A stretch of 64,000 bases of DNA from positions 62,001 to 126,000 of the forward strand of contig NZ_OZ038524.1 of NCBI RefSeq assembly GCF_964036635.1, written 5' to 3'. The DNA is from Tenacibaculum dicentrarchi (GTDB lineage: Bacteria > Bacteroidota > Bacteroidia > Flavobacteriales > Flavobacteriaceae). How positions within the stretch are numbered: the stretch's first letter is position 1; each line of letters begins with the position of its first letter. Below are positions 25,786 through 35,143 of the stretch, in pieces. Below the pieces are notes generated by a model. That model worked only from the letters and a program-made list of their open reading frames with translations. It did not search any database and was not told where the DNA came from. The position numbers were made by a program, and so were the translations under genes.

Positions 25786-26301
25786 TTAACCTAAAAGCTC
25801 TTTTTGAAGCTGATGTATCCATTGATGCACACGATTTTGTGTTAAATCAGCTTCATTATCTTCATCGAGAGCTAAACCATAAAATAAGTCTCCAGGGGAT
25901 ATTAAGGCTTTTGATTCTGAAAAATCGTAGTCTTTAGTGGGCCATTTTCCAATTATTTTTCCACCATTTTTTAAAACTACTTCAGCAAGCATTCCTACGC
26001 CATCTATAAAATATTCACCATACCCGTATTGATCGCCTAAACCAAAAAGAGCAATGGTTTTATGGGTGAAATTAATGGTTTTAAACTCGTCAAAATAATC
26101 TTCCCAATCACTTTGTAAATCGCCATCATACCAGGTAGAAAGTCCTAAAATGATAAAATCAAACCGCTCAAAATCGGCAGGGCTTACATTGCTAACTTCT
26201 ATAACTTCTAGTTCTGAAAGTGTCCATTGATCAACAATTGTATGGGTAACCTCTTCGGTCATTCCTGTGTCTGAACCGTAAATTAAACCTACTTTTTTCA
26301 T
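25786..26301 (-). CDS. fldA: Flavodoxin
   Basis: This 171-residue FMN electron carrier has the phosphate loop GSDTGMTEEV, the STWYDGDLQSDW loop and the FGLGDQYGYGEYF region, all typical of long-chain flavodoxins. Flavodoxins replace ferredoxin under iron starvation. It lies 75 bases downstream of the PepSY-TM gene on the same strand, at the end of a TonB receptor gene run, which fits iron-controlled expression. Confidence 0.95.
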   Translation of the reverse strand: MKKVGLIYGSDTGMTEEVTHTIVDQWTLSELEVIEVSNVSPADFERFDFIILGLSTWYDGDLQSDWEDYFDEFKTINFTHKTIALFGLGDQYGYGEYFIDGVGMLAEVVLKNGGKIIGKWPTKDYDFSESKALISPGDLFYGLALDEDNEADLTQNRVHQWIHQLQKELLG

Positions 26302-26376
26302 TGCTTATTTTTTTAAGGTTACTAATGTATATTTTTTATGATTATTTTCTTCTTTGGTCAAAAATATTTTGCTTAA

Positions 26377-28437
26377 TTAGATATTAACAGCTTGTTTTCT
26401 CCATTGATTTAGGTTAATAACTAAAAGAATACTAGCAATAGCGGTAAGTAATAATATCCATATTTTTGAAAGTTCATCAGGGTGTCCTATTGCTTCTTCA
26501 ATAACATGATAACAGTTAAAAACTGCAACAATTACCCCCCAAATTAACGAGGTTATTTTAAACCATTTTTTTGATAATTGAATGGTTAATAAAGCGAATA
26601 AAAAGACTGTTCCTTCCATTAAAATACGCCATTGATGCGCCCAAAATGGGGTTTTACCTGTTGACCCTTCAATAAACACGGTTTGATTAAAAAATACGGT
26701 TGCTAATCCGTAAATATGATGAAAAATATATCCGAAGATAATAAGTATCCAAAGGCTAATAATTTTTGTTTTCATAGGTAGTTGATTGTTGTTTTGATGG
26801 GCTACAAGAGCTTGCTCTTTTATAATGTTTTGCTTTTTTAAGGCTTTAATTTCGTTGTAATTAATAGGGTTTTTAGCAAATGAACTTTTTTCTTGAATAG
26901 TTGGCTTTAATTTTACGGCAAAAATAATAGCGGTTATTGCTAAAAGTATCCAAAGTAAATCAATAGTTAGTATATCGTATTGTTGGGCTTTGTAGGTTTT
27001 CCAAATCCAATTGTTAGTTACAAAACCGTTTATTAAAGGGATTAATAATCCTAAAATACCGCCTGTCCATAGGGTGTATTTGTTTGTTTTATAATTATTT
27101 CGAACATATCGTAAAATAATAATTGCAATAAGCCAACTGATAAAAAAGAAATAATAAATCAGCGATTTCCTGTCATTATTATACGCTTGTGGAAGTAATT
27201 TTACAAAAATAAAGGATAGGGCTATTACAGGAAAAAGTGACAAACAGATAGCCATATATATATGTCCTACTTTGTTGGTGTATAGTCTTTTTGATAAAGG
27301 AATACTTTTCTTATTTCTTGCTTCGAGCCAAATAAGTACGCCTGTAATAATAACAAAACAAGTAATTAAAGCCAGGATAAAATAAATGATTTTTAAGCCA
27401 ATACCACCGTAATGCCCAAAGTGTAGTTTTCCGATAGATACCTGAATGTTTTCAAGATAGACTTCTTTTTCAGGTGCTTTTATGTCTTCTATTTTATTGG
27501 TAAAAGCATCTATAGTAATTCGACCTTGTGCTAAAAAATGTATTTTTTCTGATTGATTTACCATCAATTGATACTTCATATTTGTACCGCCATAATTTTT
27601 AATGGTAAATCGTTTTATCTTAGTATTTTTCCATCTTTGGGCATTTTTTACCACAAAATCATTTGCACTTGGTATTTGTTGGGTAGTTTTAGCAACCCAA
27701 GGATAGGTTTTTAATTGTGGTCTTAAATCTTCTAGTAGTTTATCTTGATTATTATTGTATAAAAAATTAGCAGGTAGTAGCACTAAAATACTTAATCCGA
27801 AGTAAGCACCTGTTAGTGCGTATATCAATTGAAAAGGCAAACCAATAACGCCTAAAGCAGTATGTGCATCAGCCCAAACTCGTTTTAAAATTAGCTTGGG
27901 ATTAAATGTGTAAAAATTTGAGACTATTTTTTTCCAATGAACAATAATTCCTGTAACAATGGCAAACAGAAAAAATACCGAAACAAGCCCTGCTAAATAA
28001 ATGCCGATATAGGGTAATTGCGAAAAAAAATGAAGTCGGTAAATAAATTCGCCTAACGAATAAAATTCAGTATATGATTTTCGCTCGTAGGTATTGGTGT
28101 TTAACGAAAAATAAGCAGCTGTTTTAGCTTTTTTAGAAGCGAGTGAATCTTTAGAAGGGCTAAGAGATATAAACGTTTCTTCACCTTTTTTTTGAAGCCT
28201 GAAAAGAATATCCCTACCTTCTAATTGATATTCGTTTTTTAAGGCGTTTAAAATGCCGTCATAATTAACATTTTCTTTAGATGTTTGCTTTACAAAAGTT
28301 CCTTTTTCCCAGTTAATTATTTCTTCTTTAAAAAAAGAAAAAGCGCCTGCAAAAAAAATAACATACAAGGCAACACTAATAACAATACCACTTACGGTAT
28401 GGGTGTTAAAAAAAACATTGTAATTTCGTTTACTCAT
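26377..28437 (-). CDS. PepSY-TM membrane protein, candidate siderophore reductase
   Basis: This 686-residue inner-membrane protein has a PepSY-associated helix at the N-terminus (about 12-30), periplasmic PepSY-like segments, membrane helices around 145-170, 195-225 and 345-375, and a C-terminal multi-helix extension. Conserved His residues in membrane helices (IVHWKK, HTALG, HFGHYGG) could bind heme. PepSY-TM proteins beside siderophore receptors, such as FpvG of Pseudomonas, reduce ferric siderophores. It follows a TonB-dependent receptor and two small membrane genes, so a ferric-siderophore reduction role is inferred. Confidence 0.82.
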   Translation of the reverse strand: MSKRNYNVFFNTHTVSGIVISVALYVIFFAGAFSFFKEEIINWEKGTFVKQTSKENVNYDGILNALKNEYQLEGRDILFRLQKKGEETFISLSPSKDSLASKKAKTAAYFSLNTNTYERKSYTEFYSLGEFIYRLHFFSQLPYIGIYLAGLVSVFFLFAIVTGIIVHWKKIVSNFYTFNPKLILKRVWADAHTALGVIGLPFQLIYALTGAYFGLSILVLLPANFLYNNNQDKLLEDLRPQLKTYPWVAKTTQQIPSANDFVVKNAQRWKNTKIKRFTIKNYGGTNMKYQLMVNQSEKIHFLAQGRITIDAFTNKIEDIKAPEKEVYLENIQVSIGKLHFGHYGGIGLKIIYFILALITCFVIITGVLIWLEARNKKSIPLSKRLYTNKVGHIYMAICLSLFPVIALSFIFVKLLPQAYNNDRKSLIYYFFFISWLIAIIILRYVRNNYKTNKYTLWTGGILGLLIPLINGFVTNNWIWKTYKAQQYDILTIDLLWILLAITAIIFAVKLKPTIQEKSSFAKNPINYNEIKALKKQNIIKEQALVAHQNNNQLPMKTKIISLWILIIFGYIFHHIYGLATVFFNQTVFIEGSTGKTPFWAHQWRILMEGTVFLFALLTIQLSKKWFKITSLIWGVIVAVFNCYHVIEEAIGHPDELSKIWILLLTAIASILLVINLNQWRKQAVNI

Positions 28438-28448
28438 AGTGTGGTTTT

Positions 28449-28751
28449 TTAAACAAGAGGGTAGTGTATTTTTCCGTAGTAAACAATGCTAAATAATACG
28501 AGTATTACTAAGCTATAAAGTAAAAATACTTTCCAGGCATTTTTAAATAAAAAAGGAACAATAATTAGGGTTACCCATATAATAAATAAGGTATATATCG
28601 AGGTAATTAATAGTTCTTTTTGATACGGTAAAAACAGTGTTAAAGCCAAATGTAGTAAGGCACTTATTATATAGCCTCCTAGTATTCCTGAAATAATTTT
28701 AATAGCTTTTTGCCAGGTAGATGTTGTTAAATATTTTGTATTTGCAGGCAT
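28449..28751 (-). CDS. Small membrane protein of the iron operon, 100 aa
   Basis: This protein of unknown function has three hydrophobic helices (about 15-36, 43-63 and 72-92). It is 2 bases downstream of the 109-residue gene and 11 bases upstream of the PepSY-TM gene, all on the minus strand. Its close packing suggests a membrane partner of the reductase. No catalytic motif is visible. Confidence 0.75.
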   Translation of the reverse strand: MPANTKYLTTSTWQKAIKIISGILGGYIISALLHLALTLFLPYQKELLITSIYTLFIIWVTLIIVPFLFKNAWKVFLLYSLVILVLFSIVYYGKIHYPLV

Positions 28752-28753
28752 AA

Positions 28754-29083
28754 TTATTGAATTAAAAATTCTAAAGCAGTTATGATTATCAAAATAATTA
28801 AAACACTTGTATAAAATATTTTTTTTAAAGGATTTATTAAAATAAGCAAACTTCCTGCTAAGGTTATAGCTAGTAAATTAAATAGAATACCCGCCGTAGT
28901 TCCGTTTGTTTTTATAGATATGTAAAAAGAAATTAGTAGAAAAATACTTCCGATTATTTTAGAGATAAAATTATTTTGTTGCATCCATTTTTCTAAAAAA
29001 CTACTATTTAAAATGGCTTTTTTAGAGGTGTTTAGTAAGAAAATAAAACCTATAATGTTTAAAAATATAGCTATAATATTCAT
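28754..29083 (-). CDS. Small membrane protein of the iron operon, 109 aa
   Basis: This protein has hydrophobic segments at about 2-17, 38-57, 67-86 and 91-108 separated by short basic stretches. It is of unknown function, follows the TonB receptor by 122 bases, and is packed against the next small membrane gene (2-base gap). Like its neighbour it may belong to the siderophore-reducing complex; this is inference from position. Confidence 0.75.
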   Translation of the reverse strand: MNIIAIFLNIIGFIFLLNTSKKAILNSSFLEKWMQQNNFISKIIGSIFLLISFYISIKTNGTTAGILFNLLAITLAGSLLILINPLKKIFYTSVLIILIIITALEFLIQ

Positions 29084-29205
29084 TCTTTTTTGCTTTTAAA
29101 ATAACACAGCCCAAAGCATGAGAACTATGGACTGTGCTGCATTTAAAGATAAAATAATTCAAAATAATTCAACACAATAAAATATAAAGTAGGGGGAACT
29201 TTATA

Positions 29206-31875
29206 TTAAAAGTTATAAGAAACACTTCCTAAAAAGGCTCTTGAAGGTTGTGCATTAATTGTAGTCCAACCAGTATAATATGTTTTGTTTGTTAGGTTGT
29301 TTACTTTAAAACCTACTCGAATTTTTTTAAGATTATAATAAGCCGAAGCATTTAAAATAGTATAGCTAGGTAGGGTAAAAGTTCCTGATGTTTTATTGTT
29401 TACTGTTAGGTTTTCAGAAGCTCCATTAAAACCAAATCCTAAACCAAAGTTTTTAGCAAAGCTATCTTCTTGAAAAGCATAATCAGCCCAAAAATTATAC
29501 AATCCTTTTGGTCCTGCAGCTTCAGGTCTTCTGTTTTTAAATTCGGTAACCTCTCTTTTTGCTTTTTGGCTATAGACATTAGTATATTTCATATCGTTAA
29601 AAGAGTAAGAACCTCTTAAATTTAGCCCATTAATAGGGTTTGCATTTAATTCGAATTCGAATCCTTTACTTACCACCTCTGCAATATCAATTGTTTTAGG
29701 AAATAAAGGTATTGTTGGATCGGAGGTTGTAAAATCTTTAACGGTTATATTGTAATAACTAGCACCTATATTTAATTTATTGTTAAAGAAATTAGTTTTT
29801 ATTCCTCCTTCAAATTGCTTGGCTTTTTGTGGTTGAAAAACATCAACAGTTCCCGAAGCATTTACAACAGGATTTACGTTTACAAAACCAGTCTGATAGT
29901 TGGTAAATACCGATAATTTATTTTTTAATGCCTGATACGACACTCCAAAATTAGGTGATAAGGTAGTTTTGGTATAGTCGTCTTCTTTTCTAGATAACTG
30001 CCCGTCTTGAATAAAATGATCTAAACGCAAACCAACATTAACAATTAATTCAGGTGTAATATTTATTACATCAGAAACATAGGCTGCTAGTGTTTGTTGT
30101 TTTGTTTGATTTTTAAAAGCGGGTATTTTTTTAAAATCAGCATCTAACTGAGCTTTATCAGGGCTGTAATTTGCGGTAGGTGTAAATGAATTATTCGCGA
30201 TTGTTCCATTACCATTTAAAAAGGCATCAATATATGGAAATCTGAAAAAGCTAGCGGTTATTCCATCAGAAACGGCATTTAAACCTAAGGCGTTTAAAGT
30301 TCCAATTAATTGAGGAAACTGGCTTTGCTTGGTTAAATTCGGATTTCCATTTTTATTTCGATTATTTCGAGTATTAGAAACATAATCAACACCAAAAACA
30401 AGCCTGTTACGCAATTGACCAATATTGAAATTTCCTGTAAAATTTTGCTGTAAATTAAACCTTGTTTCGTTGGCGTCTCTTTTACTGTAAGTTCTAACAA
30501 AAGAATCAGTAGCTAACATTTTTCCTGCTTCGGTTGTTATTTGAGTAGTAAACGGGTTTATGTTGGCGTTAATAAAAGCAAGTTGAGGTGCTGTTATTAA
30601 ACCATTTTTTTTCGCATTTTCTAATTGATTATATACTTGGTTTATTTGTAAAAGTGCTGCAACACCACCATCAAATTGATATTGATAATAGCCTTTAGTT
30701 TGGGCGTAACTACTCGAAAATACTGTTTGAGAAGTCCAAGTATCCGATAGTTTATAATCAGCAATAGCTCTTGTATTAAATGTCGGATTGGTTAAATTAA
30801 TGTCGTTATTGGTAAAAGATTTTTTAGGATCGACTCCCATTTCTTTAATGTTTTTAGATATTAAAGGCAGTCCTCTACGTAAAAATAGCATTGAAGGATT
30901 GGTTTGTTTTGTTTTAGAAAACTCTAACCCTGCCGATATATTTAATCGGTTATTTACTCTTAAAGAAAGCGAAGGCGCTATAAAATAAGTGTCTTTAAAA
31001 CCAGCATCCTGAAAACTACCCTGCGTTAAAAACGAAGCATTAACTCTAAAGAATGCTTTTTTAGAAGTGTCTAAACTTGTATTATAATCAACTGATGCTC
31101 TATGAAGCCCAAAAGAACCTGCGGTGTACGAAATACTTCCACCAGTACCTTGGTAAGGTTTTTTAGTTACGATATTAATTAAACCACCTAAAGAAGTTTC
31201 AGTACTACCAAACAGCGTAGCAGCGGGTCCTTTTATAACCTCAATACGTTCAATATAAGAAGGATCTATGGCGCTAAAAGTAACACCAGCAATACCATCA
31301 ATAAGTCTTGGTTGTACAGAAAATCCTCTAGTAGAAAAAAAAGAAGTTCCATTTCCAGGACCTCTTCCTGTAGCTTCCCAAAGTTTGTAAACCCCTGTAG
31401 CATTCGCCATTGCTTCATCTAAATTAGTTACAACTTGAGATTCTAGCATTTCCGAAGTAACCGTAGTATATACTTGAGAATTTTCTATATCTTTTAAAGG
31501 TAATTTAGATACATAAGCTGTTTTTTTACGAGAAAATTTGTTGTTTCTGCTGGTTAAAAGAACCTCTTGAAGCAATTCATTTCCTTCATATAATATGATA
31601 TTAGAAAGGTTTACAGGTGCATTTACTAAAATTTCTCTGGTTTTAAAACCAATATATGATACGATTAAGGTGAATTTTCCTTTTGATGTTTTAATTTCAA
31701 AACTTCCATCAAAACCTGTTTCTGCTCCTATATTTTTTTCTTTTAATAAGATATTAACACCAATTAAAGGTTCGTTATTATTATTTAATACATGACCACT
31801 AATGCTATTTCCTTGCGCTACTGTATTTATTATTCCAGCTAATAATATAAAAAACGCTATTATAATTTTATTCAA
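29206..31875 (-). CDS. TonB-dependent siderophore-type receptor
   Basis: This 889-residue outer-membrane receptor has a signal peptide (1-20, ending VAQG), a carboxypeptidase regulatory-like domain (about 23-105: GHVLNNNNEPLIGVNIL), a plug domain (about 130-235: RIEVIKGPAATLFGS) and a 22-strand barrel ending in aromatic F (LGSVSYNF). The plug and barrel resemble ferric hydroxamate-type siderophore receptors rather than SusC proteins, and no SusD gene follows. It is first in the gene run receptor, two small membrane genes, PepSY-TM and flavodoxin, with a good promoter upstream. Confidence 0.93.
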   Translation of the reverse strand: MNKIIIAFFILLAGIINTVAQGNSISGHVLNNNNEPLIGVNILLKEKNIGAETGFDGSFEIKTSKGKFTLIVSYIGFKTREILVNAPVNLSNIILYEGNELLQEVLLTSRNNKFSRKKTAYVSKLPLKDIENSQVYTTVTSEMLESQVVTNLDEAMANATGVYKLWEATGRGPGNGTSFFSTRGFSVQPRLIDGIAGVTFSAIDPSYIERIEVIKGPAATLFGSTETSLGGLINIVTKKPYQGTGGSISYTAGSFGLHRASVDYNTSLDTSKKAFFRVNASFLTQGSFQDAGFKDTYFIAPSLSLRVNNRLNISAGLEFSKTKQTNPSMLFLRRGLPLISKNIKEMGVDPKKSFTNNDINLTNPTFNTRAIADYKLSDTWTSQTVFSSSYAQTKGYYQYQFDGGVAALLQINQVYNQLENAKKNGLITAPQLAFINANINPFTTQITTEAGKMLATDSFVRTYSKRDANETRFNLQQNFTGNFNIGQLRNRLVFGVDYVSNTRNNRNKNGNPNLTKQSQFPQLIGTLNALGLNAVSDGITASFFRFPYIDAFLNGNGTIANNSFTPTANYSPDKAQLDADFKKIPAFKNQTKQQTLAAYVSDVINITPELIVNVGLRLDHFIQDGQLSRKEDDYTKTTLSPNFGVSYQALKNKLSVFTNYQTGFVNVNPVVNASGTVDVFQPQKAKQFEGGIKTNFFNNKLNIGASYYNITVKDFTTSDPTIPLFPKTIDIAEVVSKGFEFELNANPINGLNLRGSYSFNDMKYTNVYSQKAKREVTEFKNRRPEAAGPKGLYNFWADYAFQEDSFAKNFGLGFGFNGASENLTVNNKTSGTFTLPSYTILNASAYYNLKKIRVGFKVNNLTNKTYYTGWTTINAQPSRAFLGSVSYNF

Positions 31876-31880
31876 TTTGG

Positions 31881-31966
31881 TTATTTAGATTTAATAAATT
31901 TTACTTTAGCAAAAGTATTAACTAGAAATCAAATTTCAAAAGTTTATTTAGATTAGTTTTAAATAA
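31881..31966 (-). promoter_or_regulatory. Receptor-operon promoter with flanking direct repeats
   Basis: On the minus strand, TTG (31937-31939), a 19-base spacer and TACTTTTG (31910-31917) form a promoter 34 bases before the receptor ATG. The 11-base sequence TTATTTAGATT occurs twice (plus-strand reading) at 31881-31891 and 31944-31954, one on each side of the promoter core; the outer copy is part of an imperfect palindrome (31944-31966). The placement fits operator half-sites for an iron-responsive repressor, but the regulator is not identified. Confidence 0.5.
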
Positions 31967-32058
31967 AAAACAGCAAAGTTGCATCTATTTGTAAATCAGT
32001 CGTTATAAAGCAGGTAAATAATCAATAGTTAAAATAATCTATTTTTTAGCATTATGTA

Positions 32059-32066
32059 TATCTTTG
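32059..32066 (+). promoter_or_regulatory. -7 box for the thioesterase gene
   Basis: TATCTTTG lies 16 bases before the ATG at 32083, with no clear TTG upstream. Confidence 0.45.
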
Positions 32067-32082
32067 TATAAAAATTTAATTG

Positions 32083-32604
32083 ATGACAGCTAAAACACCT
32101 ATAGAATCATTAACTGTATTAACCGACCTTGTTTTACCAGGAGAAACAAATTATTTAGACAATCTTTTTGGAGGAGAATTATTAGCTCGTATGGACAGAG
32201 CTTGTAGTATTGCGGCGCGCCGTCATTCAAGAAGAATTGTGGTTACAGCTTCGGTAAATCATGTAGCTTTTTCAAAAGCAGTACCTGTGGGAAGCGTTGT
32301 TACTGTAGAAGCAAAAGTTTCAAGAGCCTTTAAATCATCTATGGAAATTTATGTAGATGTTTGGACGGAAGACCGTCAATCAGGTGTAAAAACAAAGGTA
32401 AATGAAGGAATTTATACTTTTGTTGCAGTAGATGAAACAGGAAGACCTGTACCTGTAGCACCTATTGTTCCAGAAACTGATTTAGAAAAAAAGCGTTTTG
32501 AAGGGGCTTTACGTCGAAAACAATTAAGCTTGGTTTTAGCAGGGAAATTAGATCCGAAAGAAGCAACAGAGCTCAAAGCATTATTTTTAGGTAAAGAAGA
32601 ATAG
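32083..32604 (+). CDS. Acyl-CoA thioesterase, YciA/BACH hotdog family
   Basis: This 173-residue cytoplasmic enzyme hydrolyses acyl-CoA to fatty acid and CoA. It has the YciA-type hotdog signature NYLDNLFGGELLARMDRACSI (about 21-41), followed by VTASVNHVAF and a variable tail. The active-site aspartate is in LARMD. The ATG at 32083 is preferred to the adjacent TTG at 32080. It is a single gene with a strong terminator. Confidence 0.9.
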   Translation: MTAKTPIESLTVLTDLVLPGETNYLDNLFGGELLARMDRACSIAARRHSRRIVVTASVNHVAFSKAVPVGSVVTVEAKVSRAFKSSMEIYVDVWTEDRQSGVKTKVNEGIYTFVAVDETGRPVPVAPIVPETDLEKKRFEGALRRKQLSLVLAGKLDPKEATELKALFLGKEE

Positions 32605-32628
32605 CTTTGTGAAATTTTATGATAATTA

Positions 32629-32678
32629 TAAAAAACATTAGCCTGTTTAAAAATTTTAATCAGGCTAATGTTTTTTAT
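32629..32678. terminator. Bidirectional terminator
   Basis: The arms AAAAAACATTAGCCTG and CAGGCTAATGTTTTTT lie between the convergent thioesterase and AI-2E/PerM genes. Confidence 0.88.
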
Positions 32679-33709
32679 ATTGTATCAATTTCTCCGTTTT
32701 CAGATAAAAAGATAGCTACTGTTTTTGTTCTTTCAAATTGAGAGAAAACAATAATCATAATTACGGTAATTGGGACACTTAAAACCATGCCCGTAACGCC
32801 CCATATTTTACCCCAAATAGCTAAAGATAAAATGGTTACCAAAGGGCTTAAATTTAATGATTTTCCAAAAACTTTAGGTTCTATAAAGTTACCAACAACT
32901 ACCTGAACCGCCCCAACGGCAATTAATACAATTAAAAATGGCGAAAGTTCTCCAAATTGAATTAAGCTAAATACGGCTGGGAAAATGGTGGCAATTAATG
33001 AGCCAATAGTTGGAATATAGTTTAATAAAAAAATTAAAAAAGCCCAAAAAGGAGCACTATCAATACCTACTAATAGTAAAATAAAGTAACTTAAAATACC
33101 AGTAAGCAAACTTACATAAGTTTTTAATCGAAGATAATTTGATATAGAAACTTCAATTTTAGACAAAATAAATTGTATGCTAGTATTTTTAGTTTCTTTT
33201 CCGTTAAATAGCTTATGAAGTTTCTTCTTGAAGCTACTTTCTTCTAAAAACATAAATAAGGCATAAATTATAATCATAAAAGTATCACCAAGCAAGCTAC
33301 TAATAGCGTTTGCTGTTTCTGCTAAAACAGCTCCGTAGTTAAAGTCACCAACAATTAATTTTGCCGATTTGATAATATCAATATGAAAATAGGTATTTAA
33401 GTTTTTTATAACAACATCAATATTTGGTTCATATTTTGAATAGGAAGTAGATAAATTAACAATACTATTGGTAATAATTTCAGACATAAAACTAAAACTC
33501 AAAATAATAAAACTAAAAACAAAAATATTACTCAACCAAATAGGGATGAATTTTTTAGCAAAGGGTATTTTATAGATGTTTTTACGAATTTCACGAGTTA
33601 GAAACCAAAAAATTAAGGCAAAAATAAATGGAATTATAATTCCTTTACCAATAACTAAAGTGGTAATAATAACACTAATTATGATGATAAAATTTGCTGA
33701 ATTTTTCAT
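32675..33709 (-). CDS. AI-2E/PerM-family membrane transporter
   Basis: This 344-residue inner-membrane protein has about eight helices and the PerM family pattern (FLLNYIPTIGSLIATIFPA and GKSLNLSPLVTILSL near the end). Members export AI-2 or act as ion antiporters; the substrate here is unknown. It lies 9 bases downstream of the EnvC-like gene on the same strand and may be the last gene of that transcript. Confidence 0.9.
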   Translation of the reverse strand: MKNSANFIIIISVIITTLVIGKGIIIPFIFALIFWFLTREIRKNIYKIPFAKKFIPIWLSNIFVFSFIILSFSFMSEIITNSIVNLSTSYSKYEPNIDVVIKNLNTYFHIDIIKSAKLIVGDFNYGAVLAETANAISSLLGDTFMIIIYALFMFLEESSFKKKLHKLFNGKETKNTSIQFILSKIEVSISNYLRLKTYVSLLTGILSYFILLLVGIDSAPFWAFLIFLLNYIPTIGSLIATIFPAVFSLIQFGELSPFLIVLIAVGAVQVVVGNFIEPKVFGKSLNLSPLVTILSLAIWGKIWGVTGMVLSVPITVIMIIVFSQFERTKTVAIFLSENGEIDTI

Positions 33710-33718
33710 GTATGTATT

Positions 33719-35143
33719 TTATTTTTTGCGAATCCATTTTGCGGGGTTTAATTTTGCGGTATCTTTAAATAAAACAAAAAGTAACTTGGTTTTTCCTGAA
33801 ATTTTATTGGTAAAAACCCTACCTATTTTATCGCCAGTTTTTATGAGCGTACCTTTTGTTACATACACTTTTTCAAGATTGTTATAAGCCGATATATAAT
33901 TAGCATGCTGTATTAATACCGATTTTTTACCACCAGATTGTGATTGTATAGCAAGTACTTTACCATTAAAAATACTTTTAGCATCTGTATTTACCTTGGT
34001 TACAATGTGTAAACCAGGGCTATTAATATTAATTCCTGAAAATGTTGGATGTGGTTGTACACCATATTTTCGTGTGATAATTCCTTTTACAGGCCAAGGT
34101 AAATTTCCTTTATTTTGTTCGAAGTTGTGTAATAATTTCTTTTCATCAGCATCTAAAACAAAGCTATTTGCTGTTTTTTTATTTTTTCTATCTAGTTCTT
34201 TTTTCTCTGCTTTTTTCTTTGAAACTGCAATTTCTTTTTTTGTTGTTTCGGCAAGTTCTTTTGCTTTTTGAAGCGCAATTTCTCTTTCTTTTTTATCAGC
34301 AAGTTCGTTTGCTTTTTTTCTTGCATCAGCAATTGCTTTGAGTCTTTCTTTTTTTCTTTTTCTGGCTTTTGCAAGTGCTTTTGCTTTGGCTATTGCTCGT
34401 TTTTTTTCATTAGCTTTCGCAATTTCACGTAAAATTAATTTATCAATACGTGCTGTAATTTGTTTCTCTTCTTTTATTTTATTGCGTAAATTTTGCTTGT
34501 ATTTTTTTTCAGCTCCTTTAATTTTAGTAACCAAGGTTTCTTGATTTTTTTTATCGGTTTCAATGGCTGATTTCTCTAATTTTTCATCAGAAATTAATAT
34601 TTCTTTTTTCTTTTTCTTTTTAATTAATATGTTATTAATTTTCTTAATTTCATTTAATTTTACAACAATTGCAAGTCCTTGATTTTTTCGATACTCATTA
34701 TATTGTTGCATATATTTTAAGCGTTTATATGCCTGATAGAAGCTTTCAGAAGATAATAAAAACATAGTTTTACTCTGTAAAGACCTACTTTTATAGGTTT
34801 TTACAACCATATTTGTGTATTCTTCTTTTAAATTTTTTAGTTGTTTACTATAAGTATCTAGCTGCTTTTGATTGCTGTTTATTTCTTTAGAAATTTTCTG
34901 AGATTCTAATTCAATTACTTTAATTAATTGAGCTCTAGTATCAATTTTTTGTGTTAAATCTTTTAAATCATCTAAAGCATTTCCTTTTTCTTTTTTGGTT
35001 TCAAATAATAAATGATTAATCTGTTTAATTTCATTTTTTAACTTCTTGTGCTTTCTTTCAAGTGTTTTCCTTTCTTGGCTAAACGAAGAAAAACTCCATA
35101 AAACGAAGCATAAAGAGGAAAGATATAAAACAGTTTTTTTCAT
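33719..35143 (-). CDS. EnvC-like murein hydrolase activator (degenerate M23)
   Basis: This 474-residue exported protein has a signal peptide (about 1-22), a long Lys-rich coiled coil (about 25-330) and a C-terminal LytM/M23 domain (about 350-474). The zinc ligands of active M23 peptidases are lost: the HxxxD site reads SGININSP and the HxH site reads YNNL. As in E. coli EnvC, it should activate a cell-wall amidase during division rather than cut peptidoglycan itself. It overlaps the upstream DUF4292-like gene by 1 base. Confidence 0.87.
   Translation of the reverse strand: MKKTVLYLSSLCFVLWSFSSFSQERKTLERKHKKLKNEIKQINHLLFETKKEKGNALDDLKDLTQKIDTRAQLIKVIELESQKISKEINSNQKQLDTYSKQLKNLKEEYTNMVVKTYKSRSLQSKTMFLLSSESFYQAYKRLKYMQQYNEYRKNQGLAIVVKLNEIKKINNILIKKKKKKEILISDEKLEKSAIETDKKNQETLVTKIKGAEKKYKQNLRNKIKEEKQITARIDKLILREIAKANEKKRAIAKAKALAKARKRKKERLKAIADARKKANELADKKEREIALQKAKELAETTKKEIAVSKKKAEKKELDRKNKKTANSFVLDADEKKLLHNFEQNKGNLPWPVKGIITRKYGVQPHPTFSGININSPGLHIVTKVNTDAKSIFNGKVLAIQSQSGGKKSVLIQHANYISAYNNLEKVYVTKGTLIKTGDKIGRVFTNKISGKTKLLFVLFKDTAKLNPAKWIRKK

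Noticed and set aside
34192..34374. Lys-rich ORF of 60 residues
   Set aside because: Shadow of the low-complexity coiled coil of the EnvC-like gene.
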